A stretch of DNA of 64,000 bases from positions 526-64,525 of the forward strand of contig DLGC01000020.1 in assembly GCA_002482525.1 (NCBI GenBank), written 5' to 3'. Of this stretch, positions 51,537-61,417 are shown piece after piece (position 1 is the stretch's first letter; each line of letters opens with the position of its first letter). The translations under genes were made by a program, and so were the position numbers. The DNA comes from Propionibacteriaceae bacterium UBA7704 (GTDB taxonomy: Bacteria; Actinomycetota; Actinomycetes; Propionibacteriales; Propionibacteriaceae). The notes under the pieces were generated by a model, which worked only from the letters and a program-made list of their open reading frames with translations, was not told where the DNA came from and did no database searches.

Positions 51537-54500
51537 TCAACGACCTCCGGTAAACACGACTTTGTAGTCGTACGCGTAGTTGGCCCGCTGGGTGACCCGG
51601 TTGTAGTAGAAGTGCACCTGGAACGGTCCTTGAGGACTCGGGAACGTCTCCGTCGTGTATTTCCCCCAATCAGCGATGTTGCTGCCGTCCGATGTTAATC
51701 CTCTCACGACGTTTGGGTTGCCTAGTTCGCTTCCCGCGATGATCCGACGCGACCCGGCAATCACTTCTGGCTTGAGCGTACCGACAGGCGTGAAGACGGC
51801 TTCGGCTGACTCGCGCGCAAGTTGCTCACTGAGTCGCACCCCGTTCAATACGTCGTCAGCGCCTGTCGCGCCTTTTGCGGCGTTTGCGAGGTCTCTACCA
51901 AAGGCGTTCTTCAGCCAGGTCCAGGCCGGCTTGGTGACTTTGGACAACCCATAGCCTGCCCAACCGGCCCCTACACTCAACAGACCGTTCTGGAACGCTG
52001 CCATCGCAAGGTCCTGCCAGCTCGACCACCGATGATTCACCAACCGGTCCTCAGCGCCCCGGAACAACGCCCCATTCAACGACCCACACAAGAACGCGTT
52101 CTTAGTGACCGCGCCACAAATCCCGTCAATCCCACCAATCAACGCCCAAGTAAGCGCACCCTCAACCGTCTTCGGCTCCGGACCAAACACCGCATAGCCC
52201 ACCACCCCAGCAGCCGCACCAAACACCGCCGAGAACAACACTGCAGTCTTGGATACCTCACCAGCAGCGGCCAGCGGACCACGCAAGATCTGCACCGCGT
52301 ATTCCACGGCCGCCACATGCCCACTCGGGTCAGTGAACGTCACCGGGTTGTTGCCCGCATAGGCATACCGGTTGTAGCCACCGGTACCCGGACCACCCAC
52401 CGTCCACGAATCCGCAGACACAAACCGACCCTGAGCAGGGTCATAATCCCGAACCCCGAACTGCACCAAACCACCAGCAGTGTTCACACCACCGGCAAAC
52501 CCGGTCACCAGACCAGAACCGCCCACCGCGCCGAACACCCCACCACCAGCAACCTTGCTGGCCTGACCAGTGCCGTTGACCGTATAAGTCGGCGTGCCCA
52601 GCGCATCAGTCAAGAGATAGCCCGCACCAGTCTCGAACCCGCCCCCAACAGCCGGGACCACACCCGTGCCACCGGCAGCAAGCACCTGCGGAACACCACC
52701 GGTGGCGTCGTAGACATAAGAGGTATCACCGACCCGCGATCGCAACCCATCGGCATCAGTTGCCACCGAGGTCGAACCAACCCGCGTCGGATAGCCTGCC
52801 GAGTCATAGGCGCTGGTCCGATCTCCGGCGAGGATCTGATTCCCATCAGGGTCGTAGCCGTAGCTGGTGCCGTCAGAGGTACTCACCAGCCGATTCGCAT
52901 CGTCATAGCTGTACCGCAGCGTCTGACCATCACTGGATTGCGTCAGTCGGTTGCCGGCCGCGTCATAGGAGTAGTCCGTCACCGAGCCGTCAGCAGCGGT
53001 CACCTTCGTCAACCGCCCCACCGCATCGAAGGCGTACTTCTCCGTCCCCGACGACGACGTGACCTGTGTTCGGTTCCCCACTGCATCCAGGCCATAGGTG
53101 TAGGAGTCAATCAGCGCCCCAGACAAGGCATGACTGACGCCGGTCAAACGGTCCGAGTCGTCGTAGGAGTACGCCGTAGTCACCTGGTTGCCGCGTGAAA
53201 CCTGCGCCAACCGGCCCGCATCGTCATAGCCATACTGGTAGGACGTCGACCCGGCGGTGACTTCGGCCAAGTCGCCACTGGTCGGGTCATAGCTGTACTG
53301 GATAGCGGATTGCCCCGAAGCCTGCATGCTCGTACGGCGTCCGGCCGAGTCATAGCCGTAGGTGACCGACCCCGTCGGACGTGTCACCTTGCTGAGCAGA
53401 CCCAGCGCGTTGCTGTATTCGTAGCTGGTTGTGCCCGTCCAGTCCGACACACTCAACGCCCGCCCGTCAGCATCCCAGGTGCGGGTCACCTGACCCTCAG
53501 GCCGGTCTTCCCCTACAAGCTGCCCGGCATCGTCATAGGTGTAGGTGGTCTTCTGACCGCGAGCATTGGTCACCGAGTCCAATCGACCCGAATCGTCATA
53601 GGCCCAACGCTGGGTGTTGCCCAACGGATCGGTCAGACTGGTCTGTAGCCCCAGCACGTCATAGCCGTAGCTCGTGGTGTGACCATTCGGATCGGTAATG
53701 CTGGTCTGATTGCCCGCTTCGTCGTAGCCGAACGACACCTCGTGCCCCAGCGCATCAGTCATTGATGCCAACTGACCACGAGCGTTGTAGGTGTAGTCAG
53801 TCGCTGCGCCCAGAGCATCAATCTCCGACACCACTCGGTCAGCGCTGTCATAGACCGTCCGAGTCGTTCCCGCGGGGGTCGTCACCTTGGTCTGTCGCCC
53901 GCCTGCATCGTAGCTGTAGGTCGTCGTCGCCCCGGACGGACTGGTCAGCTTCACCACCCGCGACAGCGCGTCATAGGCCGTCGTCGTGGTCGCTCCCGCC
54001 ACGGTCACCGCGGTTTGTCTGCCCGCATCGTCATAGCCGTAGGTGGTTTCCACCCCAGCGGCATCGGTGCTGGAGACCAGCTCACCGGTCTCCGGGGCGT
54101 AGGTCCAGGTGCTGGTCGCCCCGGCGGGGTTTGTCACCTTCACTACTCGACCCGCAGAGTCGTAGCTGGTCGTCGTGACTTCACCGGCTGGCGTCGTGGC
54201 ACTCGTCTGTCGCCCATTCCAGTCGTAGCTGTAGCGAGTGATGCGGCCCAGCGGGTCCGTCACCGTATCCACCTGGCCGGCAGAGTTTCGGTGGTAGCTG
54301 GTGGTCTTGCCGTAGGCATCAGTGACGGCAGTCACCCGACCCGCGTCGTCGTAGCTGGAGCGAGTGGTCGCACCGGCCGGGTTGGTCACCCGCACTTGGT
54401 TGCCCGCCGCGTCGTAGCCGTAGCGAGTCACGCAGCCACCGGGTTCAGTGACCGAGGTCAGCTGCCCAAAGCCGTCCCAGGTGTAGCTGGTGGTCTCCCC

Positions 54501-57500
54501 GTTGACCTTCTCAGTGGCTACTCGGCCAGCTGAGTCGTAAGTCCAGACGGTCGTACCCTCCGGTCCTTGGCTGCGGACCATTCGACCACCATCGTCATAA
54601 CTGGCGGTCGTGGTCGCCGATTCGGAGCCGTTCAGGGCACGGGTCACTGACACCACCCGCCCCGCCTCGTCGTAGGTGGCTGAGTTCGACAGGCCCAACG
54701 GACCGGTCAGCGCAGTTAGATTCCCGGCCGCGTCGTAGCTGCGCGAGTAGGTGTCACCGGCCATCCCGGTCAACGTCGAAACCCTGCCTGACGCGTCATA
54801 GGACAGCGAAGCTGTCATCCCGGCGCTGGCGGCACTGGCCACCTGCCCGGTGTCGGCGTCATAGGTCAGAGAGACTGTCTGACCTGAGGGCATCGTTATC
54901 GTTGACGGACGGCCACTATCGTCGGAGTTGATCTGAGTGGTGCCATCCGGATCGGAGTAGCTCGTGATATGGCCGGAGGCGTCATAGTTGAGCGTCGCCT
55001 TTGCACCATTGGGCAATGTCGCCGAGGTGAGCTGTCCCGACTCGTCGTAGCCGACCTGCCACACGGCACCGGCCGCGTCGGTATAGGCGGTGAGGTGCCC
55101 ACGCGAATCCCAGGTGAAGGACTCGCTCGCACCAGTCGGGCCCACTCGGGACGTCAGATGGCCGTCGGCGTCATAGCCCATCGTCGTCGTGCGAGCGACG
55201 CTCGCCCCGGAGGCGTCTTTCGCGGTCACGGTGCGTTCGAGTACGTCACCAAGGTCATCCATCCGTTCGACAGTCACAGCACCGGCAGCGTCTGTCCAGG
55301 TTCGAGTCTTGCCGTCCACGTCGGCAGTCATTGTGTTCACCGTGCCGTCGGGCCCGGTGATCGAGACCAGCCGACCGTCAGCGTCGTAATCGAGGGTTGA
55401 GGTACCCGAGGGTTCGGTGATCGTCAGTAGCCGGTGGGCCGCGTCGTAGCTGTAGGTGGTGGCACCTTGAGCGGTGGTGACCTTCACTAGATCGCCAGCA
55501 GAGTCGTAGGCGTAGGTCGCCCACAGACCGCTCAGTCCGTCGGCTCGGGTGATCCTCCCAACGCTGTCACGCTTGAACGTCAGCGGGGTCCCGCCGGCTG
55601 AGGAGGTCACCCCGTTGCTGCCGACGGTGAACACCGTCTTGTCGCGGGTGGTCCATGAAACCAGGCCTTTGTCGGTGTCCAGCACGTAGCTGACGCCGTC
55701 GGCGGTGGTCAGGATGAATCGGGTTGGGGCGTACAGCTTCCCGCCGATGCCGTCGTAGAGGTTGCCGTCGCTGCTGTCGGCGATAGTGGCCTGAGCAGGA
55801 TCGACGGCCAGCGTCGAGGTGGTCCCTGCTCTGGCGGTGAATACCGCAGAGCCGGTCCAGGTGAGGTTCGTTCCCCCGGTGCCGGCCATGTCGAAGCTCT
55901 CCACGTGACCATCCGGCCAGGTCACCGTGACGACGTGCGGGGTGTTCGATGCCCAAGCGCTCGAACACCAGCCGAACACACAGTTGGTGCTGTACTTGTA
56001 CCAGCCGCCTGCACCGAGCACTCGATTGGTGGTGAGCCGCGGACCGATCAACAGCGCTGACCACGCGACGCCGAAGTCGTGGGTGGTTGCACCGTCGAAC
56101 GAGTCATATTGGCGGCCAACCGACAACTGTGTTCCGGCCACCGGGGTCGTGAAGTCCGTGACCTGGAAGGACGCTCGGCCCAGCTTGAGCTGACCATCAA
56201 CGACAATCGTTGACGTCGTAGATTGACTGCTGTCGTCCGACGCGGTCACGGAGTAAGTGAGGGTGTAAGGACCGTTGGGCAGAATGGTTGGGTCGAAAGT
56301 CGCCCAGGTCGCTGGCGGCGCGCCGGTGCCGGAACCGATCACCACCACACTCGATTCGCCGTCAATACCCTCGGTGTCAGGGCGAGCGGTCACTTTCCAG
56401 TCTGTGATCGTTGTGCCATTGGGAGCGGTGAACTCCGCGCCAATGGGCGTAGGGGCGGTCACCCGAGTGCCGTCGGCGGGGGCGAGGCCGGTCACTGTGG
56501 GGGCACCGCTGTCCCCAACGACATGCCCCAGGCTCAACGCGAGGGGCTCGCTGTCAGTCGCGGTGATGTTGCCGCCCGTGGCGGTGGCAATGGCAGTGAT
56601 CGCGTCCTGATCGGTCGGGGTTGGGCTCGCGAGTCTCGCCTGGACGGTCGCAAGCGCGAAAGCACCCGGCACGAAGCTTCCCAGCGTGACCACGAGCCCG
56701 TCCTCGTCAACGACTGCTGTCGGCCCAGGCATACCTGCGCTCGTCGGGTCGGGGAGCACCTCCACCGAAGCCGAGCCAGCCACCAGAGCAGTGCCAGTGG
56801 GAGCGGGCAGTCGGACGACGGACTCAGTGACGGTGGCGTTTCCTGCCGAGATCGCCTGAATCGTGTATTGGATCGTGTCCCCAGCAGTGAGGGTGCCCGA
56901 ACCGTCCGCATCAATACGCATGGCCGCTTCGAGTGTGGTGGCGATCGCCGGGTTAGGTTGCGCAACCGGGGTGGTGGTCGGTTGCGCCTTGGTCGGGTTG
57001 ATCGGGTTGCTGCTGAGCTGTGAGGCAAGTCCGTCGGCGGTGATGGTGGCCTGCGCGCTGATCGAAGTCCGGCTCGCCGGGAACGGATCGACAACTGTGG
57101 CCAACGCCTGGAACGAGACGGACCCGCCTACGGCGATGTCGGGCAACGCTACGGTCAGGGTGTTCTGCGCGATGGTGAATGCGGCACCGTCAGGCACCGT
57201 GACCGAACCCGCATCGATAGCGGTGTCAGCGTCCAACGGCAGAACCGCGCGAACGCCGCTGAGGGCCTTCGTGCCGGTATTCGTGATGGCGAGGGTGTAC
57301 CCGACTGCGTCGCCGGGATTGACGAGGTTGTCCTGACCGACGTCATCGGCAAGCCTGGCGCTGAGCACGGTTTGGACCGCAGCACGTTCCGCCACGGTCG
57401 CGGTCAACGTCGAGCCAAGCGGGCCGTAGCTATTGCCGTTGCCATCGGTCCAACTCGTGGCTTCGCCTCGCACCGCGACTGTCCCGGGGTCAGCATCATC

Positions 57501-60500
57501 GGGCACTGTCCAGGTTGTGTCCGCCGACGCGGTCTCGTGCGCCGCGAGCGCTGTGGGCGCGCCGGTGAGAACCAGCGTCGCGCCGTCAGCGCTCGCCGCG
57601 GTCGTCAGTGCGTTCGCAGGCACCGTCCCGGAGTTAGTGAATCCCACGGTGTAGGCGGCATCGGTGCCGGGCTGCGCCGTCTTCTCGCCGGTGGTCTTCA
57701 CCTCGAGCACCGGGGCGCCCTCAGTGGCAGTTGCCGACGATATCGGGGCCGCCAGACGACCTACTCCACCGGTGGCAAGGCTGAACGCTGCGCCGATCAG
57801 CTTGGTGCCATCGGCAGCCTGAAGCCGCAGCAAGTAGCCGGCATCAGTTTCGGCGTCCGTCCGGCCAGCGACGGCGGGAACCTCGAAGCTGCGATGGATG
57901 TCGACGCGGGCGCCGGGCGCGAGTGCGGCCAGGTCAGGCTCCGACGCCGAGTCGACGGTAGTTGCGCCGTTGGGAAGCAACACGGTGGCTGTCACGTCTC
58001 GCGCATCTGCGCCCTTGTCGCGCACGGCCACGATGAAGTTCTGCGAGGGTCCCACAACGCGTACAGCCTTTGCCGAGGTGGGCGAGACTGTCAGATCGGT
58101 GAGCACTCGCAGGCCGCTGGTCCGGTCGGGGTCGAGGACCATGGTTGTGGTCTCAGGGTTCAGGTGGAGGACGGCTTGGCTCCCCCAGGTAGCCCAAGCC
58201 CCAGGCTCCACAGTGGTGCCGTCAATGGACCCCTTGGGTGCGTAGTCGACGCCAGCGGCCGGCGTGGCCAGAAGTCGAACATCGATCGCATCGTCACCTT
58301 CGCTCGCGAGTTCCACCCAGCGGCCGGTGGCGACATCAAAGCGCTGCACCGCGTAGTCGTGCCCGGTGACGGTGATTGAGCCGTCGTCGAGGTTGCGAAC
58401 TGCGATGGTGGCCGGCAGAACCAGCGTTGACGCATCATTGCCAACGCGTACCGTGTAGTCGAGTGCCGAGTTGGGCAGCGCGGTGTCACGGTCGACGCTG
58501 ACCGCTGTGCTCAACTCGGGCACGAGTTGCGGCTCGGCGTCATTCGAGACCGACGTGCGACAGTCGGCAGCGTCCACCGTGGTTTTGGTACCGCTGATCT
58601 CGATGGTGTCGGCAATGAGCGCGCAGCTGAATGAGTTGGTCGAGCCTGCCACACGGATCTCGCCGTGCTCGGCAAAGAGGGCACCACCGAACACCGAAGA
58701 GACGCCCGCGATGTGGATGGCTTTGGCGCCTGACGCATCGGACAGCAACGAGAGTCCATCCCAGAATGGCTGGAAAAGTGGCGCTGACCCCGTGACCTCG
58801 ATCGCACCGATAGCGGCGAGGGTGACTCGTCCACCGAAGGAGGATCCGCTCAGGTGCACATCGCACGGCACGTAGTACACGCCGTCGTCTAGGCGGGCAT
58901 GGGGCATATGCCACACCCCGTGAGAACACGAAGCGCTCATGTCGTGGTAGGCGTTGCCCACGGCCGCGGCGACCGCCCCGTCCGGAGCGAAGTCCTCGAT
59001 GTCCCAGGAGTAGGGCAGACCGGCTACCGCGGCTTTGACCGGATGAATGGTCCTCGCAGCCTGTCCGGAGACCTTCGCTGAACTGGCGTACTCCACCGCA
59101 CCGGTCACTGTCTTGGCTGAGCCATGCACAAAGACGCTGCCGTTGGAATGCACATCGCCGCTGATAGACCCGGTACCCCCGGACCACCGGAAGCCTCCGG
59201 TAGTCGAGTTTGCCCAGACTCCGGTTGCTCTCCTCACGTCGACGGTCTTCGCTTTTGCCGTTCCGACTCCGCCGTCAGAGTCGGTGACGGTCGTCGTGAC
59301 GGTGAAGCTACCGGGCTGGCTGTAGACGTGGGAGGCGAAGAAGCTGCCCCAACCTGAGCCAGTCACCTGTGGCGACACCGTTCTCGGGGAGGAACCATCG
59401 CCGAAATCCACACTCACCTTGTGTGAGTCGAGCAGGCCGACATCGGTGAACGTGCCATTTACTTGAGTGACTCCGCCGACGGTGCCCGCAGACACGCTGG
59501 CTTTCGCTTTCGGCGCTCGGTTTTTGACCGTCACAATGGTGGATGCTGAGTCCCGGAGACCAGCGCCATTGGTAACCGTCAATGTGGCCCGGTACTCGCC
59601 GTCGTCCAGCCCCACGAAAGAGGGCGATGCCGTTTGCGCCCCGACCAGCATCACCGGCGGGCCGGACTTCGGTGTCACCCGCCATGAATAGGACAGCGTT
59701 TGATCTTCATCACCGGAGGTGGAGGCGCTGCCGTCCAGACCCACTACGTCGCCTTCGGCGACGCTTTGATCCTCACCAACGATTGCCACCGGTGGGTCTG
59801 GCTGCGGTTCGGGGTCCGGCGTGACGCCGGGGAAGATTCCAGTGCCTTTCCACGACAACACATCAATGGTCTGCGAAGCAGTACCTGACGCTGACGTCAC
59901 TCCGAAATAGCCCACGTCAGCGCCAACCACAGCCGGTATGTTCACAGTGGTCGCGGCTATGGCTTCCTCTGGACGCACGCCGGTGTCGGATGCGCGCACC
60001 TCAAGGCGGTGGGTCGCACCGTCATAGTCCACCCAGCCGGTCCACACAGATCCGTTCTCCAGAGAACTCGGCGGGTTCGCAGTGGTGACGGACTGCAGAT
60101 TCCCATCAATATCGATACCAATGTGATTCCCATTGGGATCCAGGCCGCCGTTGTACCAGGTATCGAACTCGACACCGATCGAGTGTCTGAGTCCGGAGTA
60201 CCCGATCCCCAGACCGTCGCCGCCCACGACGTCGGGCGAGTCACAGATCACAAAGACGATGCCATCGGCACCGGTATTCACGTTGCCAGTAATCCTGAAC
60301 TGAAACGTTTGAGAGAACGATGAGGCGCCAGTATCTGTGGCAATCTGCAGCGCCTGGGACCAGAACACCGACGAGCGTTCCCACAGCGATGATCGGAGCA
60401 AACGCAGCGACGGATGCCCATCAACATCCACCGGCTGTTGAATCGCGTCCGCCAACCCGTTCAGCTTCAGTCCCTCCAAGGAGGAAAAGTCGTCGTAGCC

Positions 60501-60650
60501 GAAGGTAAACCCCTGCGGAGTATCCGAGCCCGTTGGAGCTGCGCTCGCAGCCGGAGCGCTGATCGCGCCGAGACTAGTTGCTACCAAGGAAATCGAAATC
60601 AACAACACTGCGATGTAGCCGCGCACGGAGCGCCAAGGTTGAACACTCAT
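51537..60650 (-). CDS. Giant secreted lectin-RHS/YD-repeat polymorphic toxin
   Basis: A 3037-residue protein. Residues 1-38 form a signal peptide. Residues 46-272 are an L-type (legume-like) lectin domain with GADG (Asp129), EFDT (Glu161, Asp163) and DPNGNHIGID metal and sugar ligands. Two PKD-like domains (about 287-475) and a beta-helix-like region (about 480-700, repeated short VxGxA units) follow. Several DUF11-type repeats run to about 1480 and lead to the RHS entry block (PVAGTQLSVGRQYDSFDG). YD repeats fill about 1685-2690. The RHS core ends FGVRDYDPAQGRFVSADSW, then NNPVTFTDPSGH near 2775. The variable tail (2776-3037) has a Gly/Ala-rich hydrophobic pretoxin part and a final domain with DWGKYTTETF, FQVHFYYN and NYAYDYKVVF, suggesting a small nuclease. 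The ATG at 60650 is chosen for its signal peptide. Confidence 0.9.
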   Translation of the reverse strand: MSVQPWRSVRGYIAVLLISISLVATSLGAISAPAASAAPTGSDTPQGFTFGYDDFSSLEGLKLNGLADAIQQPVDVDGHPSLRLLRSSLWERSSVFWSQALQIATDTGASSFSQTFQFRITGNVNTGADGIVFVICDSPDVVGGDGLGIGYSGLRHSIGVEFDTWYNGGLDPNGNHIGIDIDGNLQSVTTANPPSSLENGSVWTGWVDYDGATHRLEVRASDTGVRPEEAIAATTVNIPAVVGADVGYFGVTSASGTASQTIDVLSWKGTGIFPGVTPDPEPQPDPPVAIVGEDQSVAEGDVVGLDGSASTSGDEDQTLSYSWRVTPKSGPPVMLVGAQTASPSFVGLDDGEYRATLTVTNGAGLRDSASTIVTVKNRAPKAKASVSAGTVGGVTQVNGTFTDVGLLDSHKVSVDFGDGSSPRTVSPQVTGSGWGSFFASHVYSQPGSFTVTTTVTDSDGGVGTAKAKTVDVRRATGVWANSTTGGFRWSGGTGSISGDVHSNGSVFVHGSAKTVTGAVEYASSAKVSGQAARTIHPVKAAVAGLPYSWDIEDFAPDGAVAAAVGNAYHDMSASCSHGVWHMPHARLDDGVYYVPCDVHLSGSSFGGRVTLAAIGAIEVTGSAPLFQPFWDGLSLLSDASGAKAIHIAGVSSVFGGALFAEHGEIRVAGSTNSFSCALIADTIEISGTKTTVDAADCRTSVSNDAEPQLVPELSTAVSVDRDTALPNSALDYTVRVGNDASTLVLPATIAVRNLDDGSITVTGHDYAVQRFDVATGRWVELASEGDDAIDVRLLATPAAGVDYAPKGSIDGTTVEPGAWATWGSQAVLHLNPETTTMVLDPDRTSGLRVLTDLTVSPTSAKAVRVVGPSQNFIVAVRDKGADARDVTATVLLPNGATTVDSASEPDLAALAPGARVDIHRSFEVPAVAGRTDAETDAGYLLRLQAADGTKLIGAAFSLATGGVGRLAAPISSATATEGAPVLEVKTTGEKTAQPGTDAAYTVGFTNSGTVPANALTTAASADGATLVLTGAPTALAAHETASADTTWTVPDDADPGTVAVRGEATSWTDGNGNSYGPLGSTLTATVAERAAVQTVLSARLADDVGQDNLVNPGDAVGYTLAITNTGTKALSGVRAVLPLDADTAIDAGSVTVPDGAAFTIAQNTLTVALPDIAVGGSVSFQALATVVDPFPASRTSISAQATITADGLASQLSSNPINPTKAQPTTTPVAQPNPAIATTLEAAMRIDADGSGTLTAGDTIQYTIQAISAGNATVTESVVRLPAPTGTALVAGSASVEVLPDPTSAGMPGPTAVVDEDGLVVTLGSFVPGAFALATVQARLASPTPTDQDAITAIATATGGNITATDSEPLALSLGHVVGDSGAPTVTGLAPADGTRVTAPTPIGAEFTAPNGTTITDWKVTARPDTEGIDGESSVVVIGSGTGAPPATWATFDPTILPNGPYTLTYSVTASDDSSQSTTSTIVVDGQLKLGRASFQVTDFTTPVAGTQLSVGRQYDSFDGATTHDFGVAWSALLIGPRLTTNRVLGAGGWYKYSTNCVFGWCSSAWASNTPHVVTVTWPDGHVESFDMAGTGGTNLTWTGSAVFTARAGTTSTLAVDPAQATIADSSDGNLYDGIGGKLYAPTRFILTTADGVSYVLDTDKGLVSWTTRDKTVFTVGSNGVTSSAGGTPLTFKRDSVGRITRADGLSGLWATYAYDSAGDLVKVTTAQGATTYSYDAAHRLLTITEPSGTSTLDYDADGRLVSITGPDGTVNTMTADVDGKTRTWTDAAGAVTVERMDDLGDVLERTVTAKDASGASVARTTTMGYDADGHLTSRVGPTGASESFTWDSRGHLTAYTDAAGAVWQVGYDESGQLTSATLPNGAKATLNYDASGHITSYSDPDGTTQINSDDSGRPSTITMPSGQTVSLTYDADTGQVASAASAGMTASLSYDASGRVSTLTGMAGDTYSRSYDAAGNLTALTGPLGLSNSATYDEAGRVVSVTRALNGSESATTTASYDDGGRMVRSQGPEGTTVWTYDSAGRVATEKVNGETTSYTWDGFGQLTSVTEPGGCVTRYGYDAAGNQVRVTNPAGATTRSSYDDAGRVTAVTDAYGKTTSYHRNSAGQVDTVTDPLGRITRYSYDWNGRQTSATTPAGEVTTTSYDSAGRVVKVTNPAGATSTWTYAPETGELVSSTDAAGVETTYGYDDAGRQTAVTVAGATTTTAYDALSRVVKLTSPSGATTTYSYDAGGRQTKVTTPAGTTRTVYDSADRVVSEIDALGAATDYTYNARGQLASMTDALGHEVSFGYDEAGNQTSITDPNGHTTSYGYDVLGLQTSLTDPLGNTQRWAYDDSGRLDSVTNARGQKTTYTYDDAGQLVGEDRPEGQVTRTWDADGRALSVSDWTGTTSYEYSNALGLLSKVTRPTGSVTYGYDSAGRRTSMQASGQSAIQYSYDPTSGDLAEVTAGSTSYQYGYDDAGRLAQVSRGNQVTTAYSYDDSDRLTGVSHALSGALIDSYTYGLDAVGNRTQVTSSSGTEKYAFDAVGRLTKVTAADGSVTDYSYDAAGNRLTQSSDGQTLRYSYDDANRLVSTSDGTSYGYDPDGNQILAGDRTSAYDSAGYPTRVGSTSVATDADGLRSRVGDTSYVYDATGGVPQVLAAGGTGVVPAVGGGFETGAGYLLTDALGTPTYTVNGTGQASKVAGGGVFGAVGGSGLVTGFAGGVNTAGGLVQFGVRDYDPAQGRFVSADSWTVGGPGTGGYNRYAYAGNNPVTFTDPSGHVAAVEYAVQILRGPLAAAGEVSKTAVLFSAVFGAAAGVVGYAVFGPEPKTVEGALTWALIGGIDGICGAVTKNAFLCGSLNGALFRGAEDRLVNHRWSSWQDLAMAAFQNGLLSVGAGWAGYGLSKVTKPAWTWLKNAFGRDLANAAKGATGADDVLNGVRLSEQLARESAEAVFTPVGTLKPEVIAGSRRIIAGSELGNPNVVRGLTSDGSNIADWGKYTTETFPSPQGPFQVHFYYNRVTQRANYAYDYKVVFTGGR
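52830..55600 (-). repeat. YD-repeat array of the RHS toxin
   Basis: More than forty units of about 20 residues with the pattern YDxxGxxxxxTxxxGxxxxxY (for example YSYDAAGNRLTQSSDGQT and YGYDDAGRQTAVTVAG). In RHS proteins these wind into a hollow shell around the C-terminal toxin. Repetition makes the region prone to recombination and assembly error. Confidence 0.9.
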
Positions 60651-61213
60651 GGCCTGAATCCCCTCAGATGATGTCGGGAATACCCGAACAGCGCGCATGT
60701 TACTGCTGCACAGCCCCCAATAGGCACCAGAAATGCACTCATCGCCGCGCCCCACGGCCAAACGCCTAGGCCCGCAGCATCCCGGCAAGGATCAAATCGG
60801 CGAAATGAGCCCGTTTCCGGACCAGCGCAAGTGCGGAATTCGCGATTCGAGGGGCGGCAATAGAAGCAGAACTCCCCCACCCGCACCACCGGGAGCGTGC
60901 CGAGGTCGCGCATGTGCGCGCACATGAATGTGGGCGTCACTACAGCAAGGTTCACGGTGCGACTAGGGCGACCAGAACACTGGATGGGGGTGACGAAGGC
61001 CTCAGGCCCGGACACCACAGCAACCAACCATCTGCGTCGAGACGGCAGTCCACCTCAACTCGCGCAGGGGAGGTTTCAGCACCGCGTCGGCTGCCCGCAA
61101 CTGGGCCGCAAATGGCAGTCGACCCAGGCTAAGAAATTCATGAACTTCAGAACACTGTCCACTCTTTGGAAGGGAGGGCCTCCAGATCGGGACTTGAGGC
61201 CATGTCCTGACCG
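60651..61213. other. Non-coding region upstream of the RHS toxin
   Basis: 563 bp between the toxin start and tRNA-Arg. Reading frames here show no protein-like features. The most notable element is a perfect 16-bp palindrome CATGTGCGCGCACATG at 60911-60926, about 260 bp before the toxin start, a possible regulator site. The toxin promoter must lie here, but no clear -35/-10 pair is seen. Confidence 0.5.
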
Positions 61214-61286
61214 CGCCCCCGCCAGGACTCGAACCTGGGACCGACAGATTAGAAGGCTGCTGCTCTATCCGCTGAGCTACGGGGGC
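61214..61286 (-). tRNA. tRNA-Arg (UCU)
   Basis: A 73-nt cloverleaf on the minus strand: acceptor GCCCCCG pairs with CGGGGGC, D-arm GCTC-AGCGGATA-GAGC, anticodon loop CTTCTAA (anticodon TCT) and T-arm with GGTTCGAGTCC. CCA is not encoded. The anticodon stem GCAGC/TCTGT has a C31-U39 mismatch and a terminal G-U pair, which is unusual. Confidence 0.93.
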
Positions 61287-61403
61287 CGGCGCCGTTTGCG
61301 CGCTTCGATGCTAGCCGAGTCAACGACCCCTCCGCGGCGCGGCGCGATAGCGCCGACACGGTTCGGTCGTAGGCGTTGCGCACAGAAGCAGGCTCAGAAG
61401 TCC

Positions 61404-61409
61404 TAGACT
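61404..61409 (+). promoter_or_regulatory. -10 box of orn
   Basis: TAGACT lies 8 nt before the GTG start of orn with no Shine-Dalgarno between, consistent with a leaderless or near-leaderless transcript. Confidence 0.45.
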
Positions 61410-61417
61410 GAGCGCTT

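Noticed and set aside
61038..61070. A fourth copy of the REP-like repeat
   Set aside because: Only TCGAGACGG and CCACCTCAA resemble the unit; the stem is not paired and the 3' CCAGCCG is missing.
51157..61286. A genomic island integrated at tRNA-Arg
   Set aside because: The RHS locus does face the tRNA 3' end, but no duplicated tRNA 3' segment and no integrase gene were found in the window.
60897..61406. A 169-codon plus-strand frame
   Set aside because: It reads through tRNA-Arg in antisense and has no protein-like features.
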